Shown here one piece after another: positions 1-10,900 of a DNA stretch of 64,000 nt (within the stretch, counting starts at the first letter, position 1; every line of letters starts with the position of its first letter). Below the pieces are notes generated by a model. The model was not told the origin of the DNA, ran no database searches, and was given only the letters and a program-made list of their open reading frames with translations. Origin of the DNA: Stereum hirsutum FP-91666 SS1 (Eukaryota > Basidiomycota > Agaricomycetes > Russulales > Stereaceae); assembly GCF_000264905.1 (NCBI RefSeq), contig NW_006763135.1:225676-289675 (forward strand), read 5' to 3'. The position numbers were made by a program, and so were the translations under genes.

Positions 1-292
1 TGCCAAAGATTGACAGCGCGTCCGAAGCGGGCCTGGGCAGTTTTTCTCTACGGCACAATATCCGCTCGGCCTCAGCACACAGAGCTGCGTCACCTGGCAA
101 CACAGTAATGGGCCCTTCGAGATGACGGCGTGTCCGAGTCGTTGTTTGTTCATGTTTACGACGGGTTGTCGCCCCCTATAACTAGCTGGCCTAGCTGACA
201 CCCTCAACACAATCTTCACCACCGCCCACTCGCTCGCTTCTCCACATATACAATTTTAATCGTCCCACGATTTGCGCCTCGATACCTCTATC
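1..292. other. Upstream region of first F-box gene
   Basis: No gene is visible here. The last 100 bases are pyrimidine-rich and sit directly before the ATG at 293, as expected for a fungal 5' UTR and promoter. No clear TATA box was seen. Confidence 0.4.
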
Positions 293-2317
293 ATGCAGCC
301 CCAGGACCCACAGGACCCTACCCAACCTGTGCTCACTGTAGACCCGTACGTCTGTATATTTTGTCCGAAAGCGAAATCTATGTGCTCATTGCCGTGTAGT
401 TTGACACAGAAACTTCTTCGCGATTACGCCTACGCAGAAGAGTCCCTTCAGATTTTCCAGGGCTGGCTCAATGCGGGTCCTGCCCAAATCTTCCATGACA
501 TGCGGGTCCATGCTGGGCGCGCCATCAACTCCCGAATGCCCGTCGGGGGTCTTCCCATCGAGATTCTAGCGCGTATACTCCTCTTCCTCCGAGATGTCTC
601 TCCACCCCGTCTTAGCTATCCTGGGGATGAAGACGGGGATCACGACATCGAACATCTTCCCGTTCCAGACCTTGGGTGGATCGCGGCGACCCATGCCTCC
701 GCTCAGTTCTACAACGCTGGGAGGGTACACAGCCATCTGTGGTCTGAGGTCGTAACCGATGCTCTGGGAATACCCTGGACAAATGAAATGTACATTCGCT
801 CGGGTGAAACCCCCTTGACATTTAGTAGAGATTGTGAGTCTCCACGGGGCTCCCCTTTGGTCCCTCCCGGCCCTTTAATTCGCGTCAAACGGATCGAGCT
901 CACCAATGTTCATCCTGATCTCGATCCAAACCACGCTGTGACCATGGACTGGCTCTCCAATTCGATCGCCCCCGCTCTCGAGCATCTTGTCATTCGTGGG
1001 CCCTGCGACGACTTCGTCGAATTCCCTGAAACCCTGTTCGCAAACTCCACTCAACAACTCCGGTCCATCGTGCTGGAAAACATCAATCCCACTTCGGTCT
1101 CGTCCTTCCCACCTTCGCTCACGTCTGTCGCGATCGCATTCAAGCTGTCGGATAAGGTTCTTACGTCTTGGAAAATGCAAGAGCTGGTCGACATGGATCC
1201 GGATTTCTTGGGCGACCTCTTACGCAGACTTGTGACGCTCGAAGACCTGACTCTCGTCAACTGCATCCCTCTTTGGGACAGTTGGGCGTTGGACCCGGTG
1301 GCTCAAACCTCCAGAACGGCAGCGATTCCACATCTGAAGTCCCTCTCCGTCACGTGCGATACATTGGAGTCGCTCTACTGCCTGGTCGATGGGTTGAAAG
1401 CTTCCGGGACTGTTCGGAAACTGGATCTCTGTGTCGAGGCTTTCGACCACAGCTCCGGAGACACCAGCTACGACGGGCGTGTGGGTATATGTAGGGCTCT
1501 GATTTCTGACGTCGTTCAGGGGCTCTGTTTTTCTACGTCTGTACCAATGGTACTGACATCGATGGAAGCACTTGCTATCGATTTCAAGCAGGGATCGTCG
1601 GTTTTCCTTGAACTCTCGTCTGCGTCCCAGCCTTCCCTACCTGCCTACGACATCAAACTCGACATGCCTCTCATCAGCCCCATCACCGTCCCCTTTTTCA
1701 CACTGGCTCTTCTTGACAATCTTCCGGTCGCATGGTCGGCCCTCAAGTCCCTCATCCTGACAAACCAAGATCGTGACGATGCCCTTCGTCCCGCGTTCGA
1801 CGGTGAGTGGAGTTCAGCCGAAGCGCAAAAACTCTTACTCGAGCTAGGCGGCCCTCACAGTCAACTCTCCTACTTGCGATGCGGAGACGGGATTTTGAGG
1901 CCGTTCGTAGAAGCCATGTTCGCCGTCACCATCGCCTCGCCGACGGACGTCGCCCTCCCTATGCTCCACGACCTCCGCATCCACGACGACGCGCTCAGCC
2001 TTGATCTACGCTTCTACGAGCCTGTGGATATGCACAGCGTCCCTGTCATGCACGTAGGACGGGGAGCACTCTGCAAGAATACCATTGAGGTCTTCAAGCT
2101 CCGCTGCCAACGAGGTGTTCCCCTTCCTTACGCGGAAATAGCTGTCCGGTATCCTGATCAGACGCAGGACGGATGGATAGGGCAGGTCGTGCGAGAGGAG
2201 ATCCAGAGGGGCGAAGAGGTCTGCACGCCGGAGAGGTGGCTAGGGGTTGCCCAGCGATTCGCCCAGGATATGATGGCTGTGGTGCGGACGGTGAAGGTCG
2301 ATAGAAGGGAGGATTAA
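293..2317 (+). CDS. F-box-like LRR protein (family member 1)
   Basis: An F-box-like protein of the expanded agaric family, probably a substrate-recognition subunit of an SCF ubiquitin ligase; the substrate is unknown. The F-box-like segment (about residues 67-150) contains GGLPIEILARILLFL and then an alpha-helical stretch with GWIAATHASAQF, the family equivalent of W(I)xVTHVCR. The rest has degenerate leucine-rich repeats such as LEDLTLVNCIPLW. The ATG at 293 is preferred; an upstream in-frame TTG at 272 is not a credible start. A 54-base, stop-free intron is likely at 346-399 (donor GTACGT, acceptor GTGTAG, phase 2), because the paralogues at 32346 and 36375 also have an early phase-2 intron. 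Spliced length is 656 aa, unspliced 674 aa. Closest local paralogue is the gene at 32346-34584. Function beyond the domain call is inference. Confidence 0.85.
   Translation: MQPQDPQDPTQPVLTVDPYVCIFCPKAKSMCSLPCSLTQKLLRDYAYAEESLQIFQGWLNAGPAQIFHDMRVHAGRAINSRMPVGGLPIEILARILLFLRDVSPPRLSYPGDEDGDHDIEHLPVPDLGWIAATHASAQFYNAGRVHSHLWSEVVTDALGIPWTNEMYIRSGETPLTFSRDCESPRGSPLVPPGPLIRVKRIELTNVHPDLDPNHAVTMDWLSNSIAPALEHLVIRGPCDDFVEFPETLFANSTQQLRSIVLENINPTSVSSFPPSLTSVAIAFKLSDKVLTSWKMQELVDMDPDFLGDLLRRLVTLEDLTLVNCIPLWDSWALDPVAQTSRTAAIPHLKSLSVTCDTLESLYCLVDGLKASGTVRKLDLCVEAFDHSSGDTSYDGRVGICRALISDVVQGLCFSTSVPMVLTSMEALAIDFKQGSSVFLELSSASQPSLPAYDIKLDMPLISPITVPFFTLALLDNLPVAWSALKSLILTNQDRDDALRPAFDGEWSSAEAQKLLLELGGPHSQLSYLRCGDGILRPFVEAMFAVTIASPTDVALPMLHDLRIHDDALSLDLRFYEPVDMHSVPVMHVGRGALCKNTIEVFKLRCQRGVPLPYAEIAVRYPDQTQDGWIGQVVREEIQRGEEVCTPERWLGVAQRFAQDMMAVVRTVKVDRRED
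346..399 (+). other. Probable short phase-2 intron in F-box gene 1
   Basis: The donor is CC|GTACGT and the acceptor is GTGTAG|T. The length is 54 bases, a multiple of three without a stop, so retention would add 18 residues, four of them cysteines. The early phase-2 intron in two local paralogues supports splicing. Confidence 0.6.
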
Positions 2318-2735
2318 GAAGTTTGACGGACGTTAGTCTTTACTAGAGTCGATGTTAGCTGGGCTGAATATCGACGGCTCGTTAGGCTTGATTTCTTGAC
2401 ACCCGTGTATTTCCATCTATGACATTATGCCCCGCTATGCTTCCTCTACTATAACAATCCAATTTCATGTCAACTTGACGGCTGGCCTCATCGGCCCCGG
2501 AAAATCCGGCGTGTATCCCAGGGACACCGCTGCAATAAAGTTTTGCTGTAAGAGCAAGAGAGACCTCTGACCAGTTTTATGATTGCTCGATCGAGTTATG
2601 TAACCCTTCTTATTTCTCTGTACAACGTCAATCTATTTCGTGAAAGCATGGAGAGCATTAGTCATCTCGTCTCTGACCAAGGACGGACGGAAAGTAGTAC
2701 ATTCTTATCACGAGTCAAAAGACTATGCTCAAATC
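2318..2735. other. Intergenic
   Basis: This stretch holds the 3' flank of the F-box gene and the remnant 3' flank of the adjacent pseudogene. Nothing else was recognised. Confidence 0.4.
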
Positions 2736-4090
2736 TCACTTAGCACCATCTTTCTTGCTCGCCATCTCAACGATCGAGTCACCCAGTCCAAAGATCCCAA
2801 CGATGAACCTCAATATCCTCCGCCTATTTCTCAAGCACATGTGACACCTCAACGTCAACCAAACCGGGTACATCCCCATCCCATCCACGTCTGCAATGTC
2901 CTTCTTCGCCTTTTCTTGATCCTTCTGCTCGCTCAACTAACTGGTGTCCTCCAACGCGGACAAGCGAGCGGTCTCGATCTTGCTGGCGAGACTAGCCGGG
3001 ACGAAGGGCAACACTTCGTTCTCGATTACTCGAAACCAGAAGGTGGTACCAAAGTCGGGGCTCGCACGGAAGACGGAGGGTGAAGCATGACGGAGAAAAT
3101 GGATTGTGTGGTGCGGGTTGACGATGTATTTGTCTGGTTTCGACTCGGGTGTCTGCGGGACTGGGATCGATTTTGATCCGGAGCGCGAGGAAGTCGACGC
3201 CATTTTTTGAGCAGCCACGGGAGATGAACCGAAGGCCGTGGAGGGGGACTCCTGTGTCTGGGTACCGGAGGCAATTTCGTGTGAAGTAAACGGGTCGTCG
3301 ACGGCGAAGAAAGCGATGTGACGAAGGATTTCGGCTGGGAGGCACGAAAAGGGATCTTGTGCAATTGGCGCAACGACATTGGGTATGGGAGCTGGCGTGT
3401 TCAACGACGTGCCGGATATATCGGGCTCTTCAGAAGGATCGACAAGCATATGCTATAGATCGGACGAAATAGAATCAGCGAACGTTGAATTTTATACCAC
3501 ACAATGCATACCTGATGTTCAACACCGCCATCCCAGAACTGGCCACACAACTTCTCCGCACCACCCATCACAGCCCGATCAACATGGGTAGCAGGGAGAT
3601 AGTTCCTGAACATCGTATGGTTCAGGAGCCAATCGTATGTGAGCTTCAACGACCGAGATTTATCCTCCCTGACTATCGTCGATACCAGACGTCAACAAGC
3701 GTCGTGCACAGGGAGAATGGGGAAGCTCTCCTCCGAGAACGTATACAGTCCTTCCCCTACACTTTCCTCACCACCGTAGCTGATTTCAGGCCCAAAGTCA
3801 CCGTAACTCATCCGTCCAACGCCACTGAGCCTGACGCGGAGGGTATTGGAGCGGCTGAATTCACCGTACATCTCTCGCCAGCGGCTTTGCCACACGACTT
3901 GATGCTTCTGAACGTCATATTTCTTCCAGTGGGCGTCGTCATCTTTGCCCAATCCGCCATCGTCGTCCAAACAGGGGCTCTCATCGCCGCCGCCACAAAT
4001 TGCACAGAACGCTGACCAAATTCCTGTGAACGCAGAGATATTGTCAGAAAATCATATCGGACGGAGAACAGCAGAAAGGGACGAACCCAT
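2736..4090 (-). pseudogene. Decayed F-box gene with two in-frame stops
   Basis: A member of an agaric F-box family whose proteins start near a CxICGG motif. The reconstructed start is a 4-base exon ATGG (4090-4087), a 63-base intron, then exon 2 from 4023 reading IWSAFCAICGGG. Exon 2 ends at 3512 (CAG|GTATGC); exon 3 starts at 3452 after a 59-base intron and contains the F-box core FSCLPAEILRHIAFF. Two stops break the frame: TGA at 3694-3692, exactly where the family motif PVHDACW has its tryptophan, and TAG at 2939-2937. Family-like sequence continues in frame after both, for example RLVSTIV after the first and LRNRRRI after the second, and then ends at 2736 without the usual long C-terminal domain. 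Both stops can be explained by single C:G to T:A transitions. A sequencing error is possible for one but unlikely for both. Family assignment rests on remembered motifs. Confidence 0.75.
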
Positions 4091-4995
4091 GCCTGAGTCG
4101 ACGGCCACTGGTCGATGGTGGTGGTATATCAGAGGAAGAGAGAGGTTCCTGGTGGGTAAGGAGGCGCAAGAAATACTTATAGAAAAAGAAGACAGAGAGA
4201 CATCAACGCGTCATGAGCAAGCAGGGATCCTCGGCGACTCCACGATTCCCGTCCAGAAGTAGCAACTTATCTCTCAAATCGGGTTCAGTAGCACGTTAAG
4301 TTCGTCTCAAACAGGCTCGAAAGACCGGCCATTAGTCCCATTTTGAGTAAGCCATGCTGGCAGGAGGAACGACAATATATGCGCCCGCGGTCATGACTAG
4401 AACACTTACGGACCAGAAAATGCACGCCAGCGTGCAAAGATCCGAGAGGGTGAAGTCGATTATCTGAGCTTTCGCCGAGCCGCAGGACAAAACTCTCCGG
4501 ACCAGACAGACCACTCTGTGGTCGGACGAGTACCCTATTGCACAACCGTTTGAAGAATTAAAGAATGGACGTACCCGGGCTTCAAGCTATGATCAACCTG
4601 GTGTCAAATTGACCAACGCTTCCGTTTGGTGTGAGAGTAAGAACAGACGGGAGACTGAAAGGCAAAAATGACACAGCGATCATTGTAACAAGTGACCATA
4701 TGCATGAAGAAGGCACGCAAGGGAGATCAAACGCATACTATCATATTGAATAAAGGCAACAACATCCGTGCCAGCATATACAACATACATCATCGGCAAC
4801 AACGAGCGGAAAAACACGGCCAAGGAAGAAACGGGAGTCAAAAAGGCAATACTGAGGACATACGACCGTTGGAAAGCGAGTCGGCGCATCGAGCCACGAT
4901 GGTGAAGACGGGAACAAATAGCATAAAATGGAAGCCAACAATAACAGCGAGAGGAACATATCACGAAAGTTCACGACAAACACATGCGGCGTCCA
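4091..4995. other. Intergenic, 3' flank of KDM5
   Basis: Several overlapping short open frames exist on both strands, but none has a recognisable motif, a start context and a plausible intron pattern. Part of it is presumably the 3' UTR of the KDM5 gene that ends at 4996. Confidence 0.4.
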
Positions 4996-7900
4996 TCATG
5001 GCTGCGACGAGGACTGTGGTGGCGGTGGCCCATAAACAGGAGGTGGAGGAGGCACCGGCTCCGGCCAGCCATCCTTTCCGCGCGGTACCTCCTTCCTTTG
5101 CGGTGTAGGTGGAAGCTGAGGCTGAGGTGGAGGCAGAGACGGCCCAGGAGGAGCAGGAGCTGCGAGGTCACTGCCATAGACCTTGACTCTACGAGGCGTC
5201 GTTTCTGGCTGTGGAGAAGGGGAACGACGATGAGAGGAAGGAGGTCGGTGGGAAGTGATATGTGTAGGCGAGATGTGCGTTGGCGAATGCGATGGAGGAC
5301 CTGAGACGGGCACTGAATAGGACGACGATTGTCTCGGGGACGGGCGAGGTTCACGACTCTCGGGAGACATGATCATCGCCAGCGACGGCGACAACGACTG
5401 CATAGGACGTGTGCCCATCGTGGGCATGACAGTCTGCGAACCAGTGGGTGGTGGTCCTCGAGACGACATCTCAGGACTCCTCGCGATGGTTTGACGTTTT
5501 TGCGGTCGCTCCAGTTGACTGAGGGCCGTTGGACTCCTCATCAACATAGCTTGCTCGCGCTCTCGCTCCACGCGTTCGCGTTCACGTCCATCATCCTCGG
5601 AATACTTTCGCTTCTGCAGGTTCTGCGGTGGCGTCTGCATTGGAGCCCTACCAGTGCTGCTGCCGCTGCTCGGGGGACGAGCCTGGGACATCGATGGTCC
5701 ATGTGGCGGCGTCTGGACTGGAGGAGCCCTGCTACCCGTGGGAGGCGACATCTGAGGCATAACAGGCGTCCCCGCGAGCGTCGGAGACGGGTTGGTAGCA
5801 GTGGAGACTGGAGGCCGAGGAGCAGATGCAGGATGAGTGGGATGCGCATGAGCATGAGGATGTTGTTGAGGATGCATCTGTGAATGCGCCGGCGAATGCT
5901 GTTGGGAATGAACGTGCGGATGTTGCGACATAGCATGAGCATGGGCCTGTGCGTGAGCCTGAGCCTGCGCCTGAGCCTGGGCATGAGCCTGTGCCTGAGC
6001 CTGTGCTTGAGCCTGCGTTTGAGGATGAGGGTACGCAGAATGCGTCGGTGTACCCGTAGACATAGACCCGGGTGGCACCGAGGCCGGATGGGGTGGCGCA
6101 TGCATCCCGGTCCACTTTGCCCAATGTGGAGGCGCCATGGGATGATGCATTCCGTTCGCACGAGGCTCGTAATGTGCGGGATGTGTAGCCGATGGTGGCG
6201 GTGGATGATACTGTCGCGGAGGAGGATGCGAAGCGCCGTTCGGATGAGCAGGAGCCGGAGATGGTACAGCAGAGTGAGGAGTAGAGGCATGCGAGGGCCC
6301 AGTGGCGGGAGGAGGGACTCCATTGGGGGCGCCATCGGGCTGACCTGGCGTGAATCGGATCAATTCGACGAACAGTGTCTGTGTGTACGGAGGCGGCAAC
6401 TTCTTGTAGATCATCTCCTTGCTGAACAGGTCGAGCATCCTGACGGTGTCGACGTAGGTTTCCACATCGGTCGTGTCTACCAAACACCTCGTGAGCAAAA
6501 TATTGTATGAGACGGGAGAAAAAGACTCACGAATATCCTTCACCCTCAACTCGGCGTACTCGTACCTCCTGTTCTTGCGAAGACAGCACAGAGGACAGAT
6601 GAATCGGTTGGAGTAGATCGTATGGTCGACGGGGAAGAAGACGCAACCACCGTGGTACATCTTGCTGCAAGACTCGCACGTCACTGTCGGATAGTTGAGC
6701 AAGTACGGTGTCCTCCCACGACAGATACACCTCGTCTTGTCCAGCCAATCCGCATCCACGTCCTGACCAAACATGAACTTCGGCCGACGCCGCTTCTTGG
6801 TCCTAGACTGCATAGGCGTAGGCTGCGAAGCGATGATGCGATGGAGACCAGCGAGATCGAGTCCGAAAGTGAGGTCCTCGCGAGGTGAGATGTTGAACTG
6901 AAGCTTGTACAGCTTGCGCATATAATGCCGAACCTGACCGATGTAGTCCCTCTTCTGGTTCGCGTCGGGAGAGGAAAACGACAAGAACTGTGCGATGACG
7001 GTGGAGAGCCTAGAGATGCGATGAACCATGATTTCGAGCTGCTTCCACTCGGGCGAGTAGAACCTGGTGATGACGGGAGCCTCGTTCAGAATGACGGGCA
7101 GCACGGCGAACTGGAAAGAGCGCTCCTTGCGGATCGTCCCGTTCCAATGAGAATGGTCGCAGAACGGACAGGATCCTCCACTTTTCGCACAGGCGGCATG
7201 GAACCTCGCCGAACAGTGGTCGCATTGGACAGCGTCAGAGACCTGGCCTTGTTCGGGCGGGCGCACGGCGTCGAGACAAATGCAGGTGAAAAACTCGTCT
7301 TCGGGCGGAAGGTCCTCCTCCGGCCTCGTATTGTCCATAATGTCCTTCATCAACAAATCCACATCGATCGGCGTCTTCTTCCAAGGCATCGTCTCCAGCC
7401 AGCGATAATGCTGCGTAAGCTGCTCGTCGATCGTCTCAAATTTGGGCATAGCAAAGAGAGCGGTAAGATGCTGTTTGGCGTAATTGACGAACTTGTCAAT
7501 GATTTCGAAGACGTCATCGTCTTCCGCATGCTCGAACCTGTCCCTCAAGAGCTCGTCGCACTTGTTCTCGCAGTCGCCCGCGAGATCAGCCATCCGCTTG
7601 AGCTCCTTGACGGCAGGTATATTGAAGTCCTTCTCCGCCCTTGTGACGAGCCGCATCACGTCCTGGACCTTCGGCTTCATCACGCCCATCTCCGGATTGA
7701 GCCACGTCGTCGCCTGGCGCTCGTAGTCCTTCGCCTTCTCCCTCGCGTTCGCGATCTTGGAGAGAACGGCAGGATCGATGGGAATGGTGGCGTCGATGTC
7801 GTTGAACTCGTCGAGCTCCTCGATGGTCTTGAACGGCTGCGAAAGGACGTGGCGCGCCCGCTCGTCCCAGGTCTGACCCGCGCGCTGACGAGCCTCGAGG

Positions 7901-10900
7901 TCCTTGATGTGTCTGTTCTCCGAAGAGAGGCCGCAGATTCTCGCTCTGGTGAGGTAGCCCGAGACCTCCTCGAGCGTCATGACCGACGTGTCGTCCACAT
8001 TCGCCTCGAGTTCTTTGATCAACTGCTCCCGGGCGACCATCTTCTCGACGTCGATGAGTTCATCGAGAGACACATTGAGCGATGACGCGTCGAGAAGGAG
8101 TTTCTCGCAGTCCGCGACGAATGAAAGCCTCTGAGTCCCGTCCGACGTAATTGATTCTCCACTCCTCAGGAAATCCGACGTTTCCGCAAGTAGCGCCTTT
8201 GCCTTCCCCCTAACTTCCTCCGCCTGCCCCGCCAACGTCCTCAACATTCCAATCTCGGGACAATCGAACCCAAGATCGTCCACCTGCCTCAACAGCTCAT
8301 ACAAATCATCCAGACTCTTATCCGGCCGATCCGGGACATCGAACCCTCCATATCCATCGGGACCGGCTGAAGAAGACGTGGGGACATTGTCCCCCGGCGC
8401 CTTCCTCTTCGCTGCCCTCTTCCGATTCGGCTTCCGCACCAGGATTTCGTTGGCCATCTGGACCCATTCTCCCGCCTTGACGACGCAGCGCCTAAGATCC
8501 TCCAGCCCCTTCATTCCATCATACTGAATCTTATCGCCCTCCGCCAAAAGCGCCTTCAAAGCTTTCAAATGTGGCCTCGCGTTCTCCAACAACAACCTGC
8601 TCAACTTCGCCTTCCATTGATCCGGAATTTGCGCTCTCTCCTGGATCTTCTCCTGCGTTTCCATGAGCTCGTTGTCCGAGAAGCGAAGACGGAGCGAGCG
8701 ATGGTCCATGGAGCATTTGCAGAGCGATGAGACGTGGTCGACGCAGACGACGATGTTGGGGTTGCAGGTGCAGGTGACGGCGGAGAGGTAACAGAAGGAC
8801 TTGCAGATGTTGCATTGGTATTGTTCTTCGGTGGCGCGATCTTCACGTTCGAGCGACTCGCGGAGGCGGAGTCCGCGAGCTTTGCGGCGGTTCGCGAGTT
8901 CGCGGTCGGTCATCTCCATAAGGCTCGGATTCAACCTATTTATGGAAACAAAAGGGAAAGTTCACGAACAAAAGAGAATAAGAATAAGAAACCCGTTCAT
9001 CAGCAAACGTGCGCAAGACACAATCTTCACAGGGTAAAGAAATAACATACCAGATAGCGGTGGCGATGGACTGAGACTGCTGCGTTATCGTAATGAGCAG
9101 CTCATCGTGCGAGAATACAGGGAGCTTGCGATGCTCCCTGTATCGCTGCACACACTGCCGACCGTATGGTAGCCAATCGGGCAACGCGAAGTTGACGGCC
9201 TCGTTGAAGTTCAACTACAAACAATTCGGGACCGAGTCAGCACCATCAAATAAACAAGCAAACAAACGAAAGCGTCCATTGGCGCCCGCTCCGCCACCCA
9301 AACGCCGACCAATAGCATGCATCCACGTCCTCATCCACACGCGAAATCAAGAAAGCGAGTAAAGGGAAGAAAAACGCACCCCATGATTGAAGCCCGCATG
9401 ATATGCCTTCGGATACGTAATCACAAACTCTCCAGCCCTCTGATTACACGCATACACCCTCACGCCCGCCTCCCTCAAGCTCGTGGGGTTCATCAGCGTA
9501 ACGAGCTGAAACAGCAAATCCGGCTGCGTCTCGAAAAGATCGGGAGCTTCACGTCTGATCGCAGCTTCGAACTTTTCGGCGTCTTCGCCAGGGATACCGT
9601 ACCAGGTTTTGGTCTCGCCCCAATGCACTGTTAAAACGGCGACAGAGATAACACGGTGGTTAGTATATGGGTTATGTATTGATGTAGAAAAGGGAGAGAG
9701 AGAGAGAGGGAGAGAAACGTACTGAAGTTGATCGAATACGTATAATGATCCTCGTTGTGCCAGCAAAACGTCGAGAAAATCATGCCCACATACGTCCACG
9801 GCACTGTCATCCCCGAGATATCGCTCTTGATATACCTAAGCAGCGACTCCTGCAAGATCGGCATATTGTTCAGGTTCCAAGGATCCTTGGAGTACGGATC
9901 GAGCGGGTGCGTTTCGAGAGTCGGCATCGCGCTGTAATTTTGACCCAACAACACCAATAATCAGCACACAGTCCACCGAAAAGCGGGATGAGTTGAGGAA
10001 ATGGAGAAGAACGAACCTCCCATGCGTCGTCGAATGAACATCCGCTCCATACTCAATCTCCACCGTCTCATTCGAGCTCTTCACCAACCTCCAAAACTCC
10101 CTCTCCACATCGTCCTCCGTCACCCTCACATCCCCATACCGATTTGCCGTCGGTTCCCAAGCCACCTCCGCACCGGCCCTCGCGCCCTTCTCCTTTTCCT
10201 TTTCCTTTTCCTTTTCCTTGCCCGTGGCTCCCCGCCCCCGAGTACCAACCGGCGACGACGGTCCAGCACGAGCACTGACAGGTGACGTCGGACCGCCATT
10301 AGCAGCCGAATGAAGCGGCGCGCCAAACTGAGAGTTAGGCGGCGGATGGCCGAGGAACCAGAGTTTCCTGAAAGCAAGATCACGAGCCTGGAACGACGAA
10401 AGCGAGTGTTCTTCGCCCTCGTCGAATCCGAAATCGCCGCCTGTGCCGAAGAGACAGGTGTGGCAGAACCATTGACCCTTAGGGATGGAGAGGAGCGGGG
10501 GATCGAGGCAGAACATGTGGAAGCCTACGAGTTTGGACGGAATGGTGATGAGCGAATGATGGAGTACGATAAAATGAAGGATAGAGACATACCACAATCA
10601 CACCCATCACAAAGCAACATCTCTTCGCCTCTATCGTTCCTCTGGCAAATCTCACAAGGTTGCTATAAGATGGCGTCTGATATCAATATCCCTTGGTAGA
10701 CCGTATTATGAAACGAGAAAGAAATTCTCACCTCCTTCTCGTCCTCCTTCCCTTCGTCCTCGTCCGCCCCATTCGCCGCCGACGCAGCAGCGACCGCAGC
10801 CTTACGACTCGCCGCCGTCTGCGCCAATCCCTGTCCTTGACTCGCCCCCTTACTCGCTACAAAGGAAATATTCCAACAAAATCGCCGTCAGCATCACAAC

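Noticed and set aside
3485..4262. Overlapping plus-strand open frames opposite the F-box pseudogene
   Set aside because: The minus strand explains the sequence with a recognisable start, two introns and family motifs; the plus-strand frames have no such support.
4285..4545. A short minus-strand frame with a hydrophobic stretch
   Set aside because: The hydrophobic segment could be chance. There is no signal-peptide start, no splice-consistent partner exon and no recognised family.
6925..8085. A 386-codon plus-strand open frame antisense to KDM5
   Set aside because: It is the shadow of the coding strand in a GC-rich gene. It encodes no recognisable domain, and the minus-strand frame has clear zinc-finger and PLU-1 motifs.
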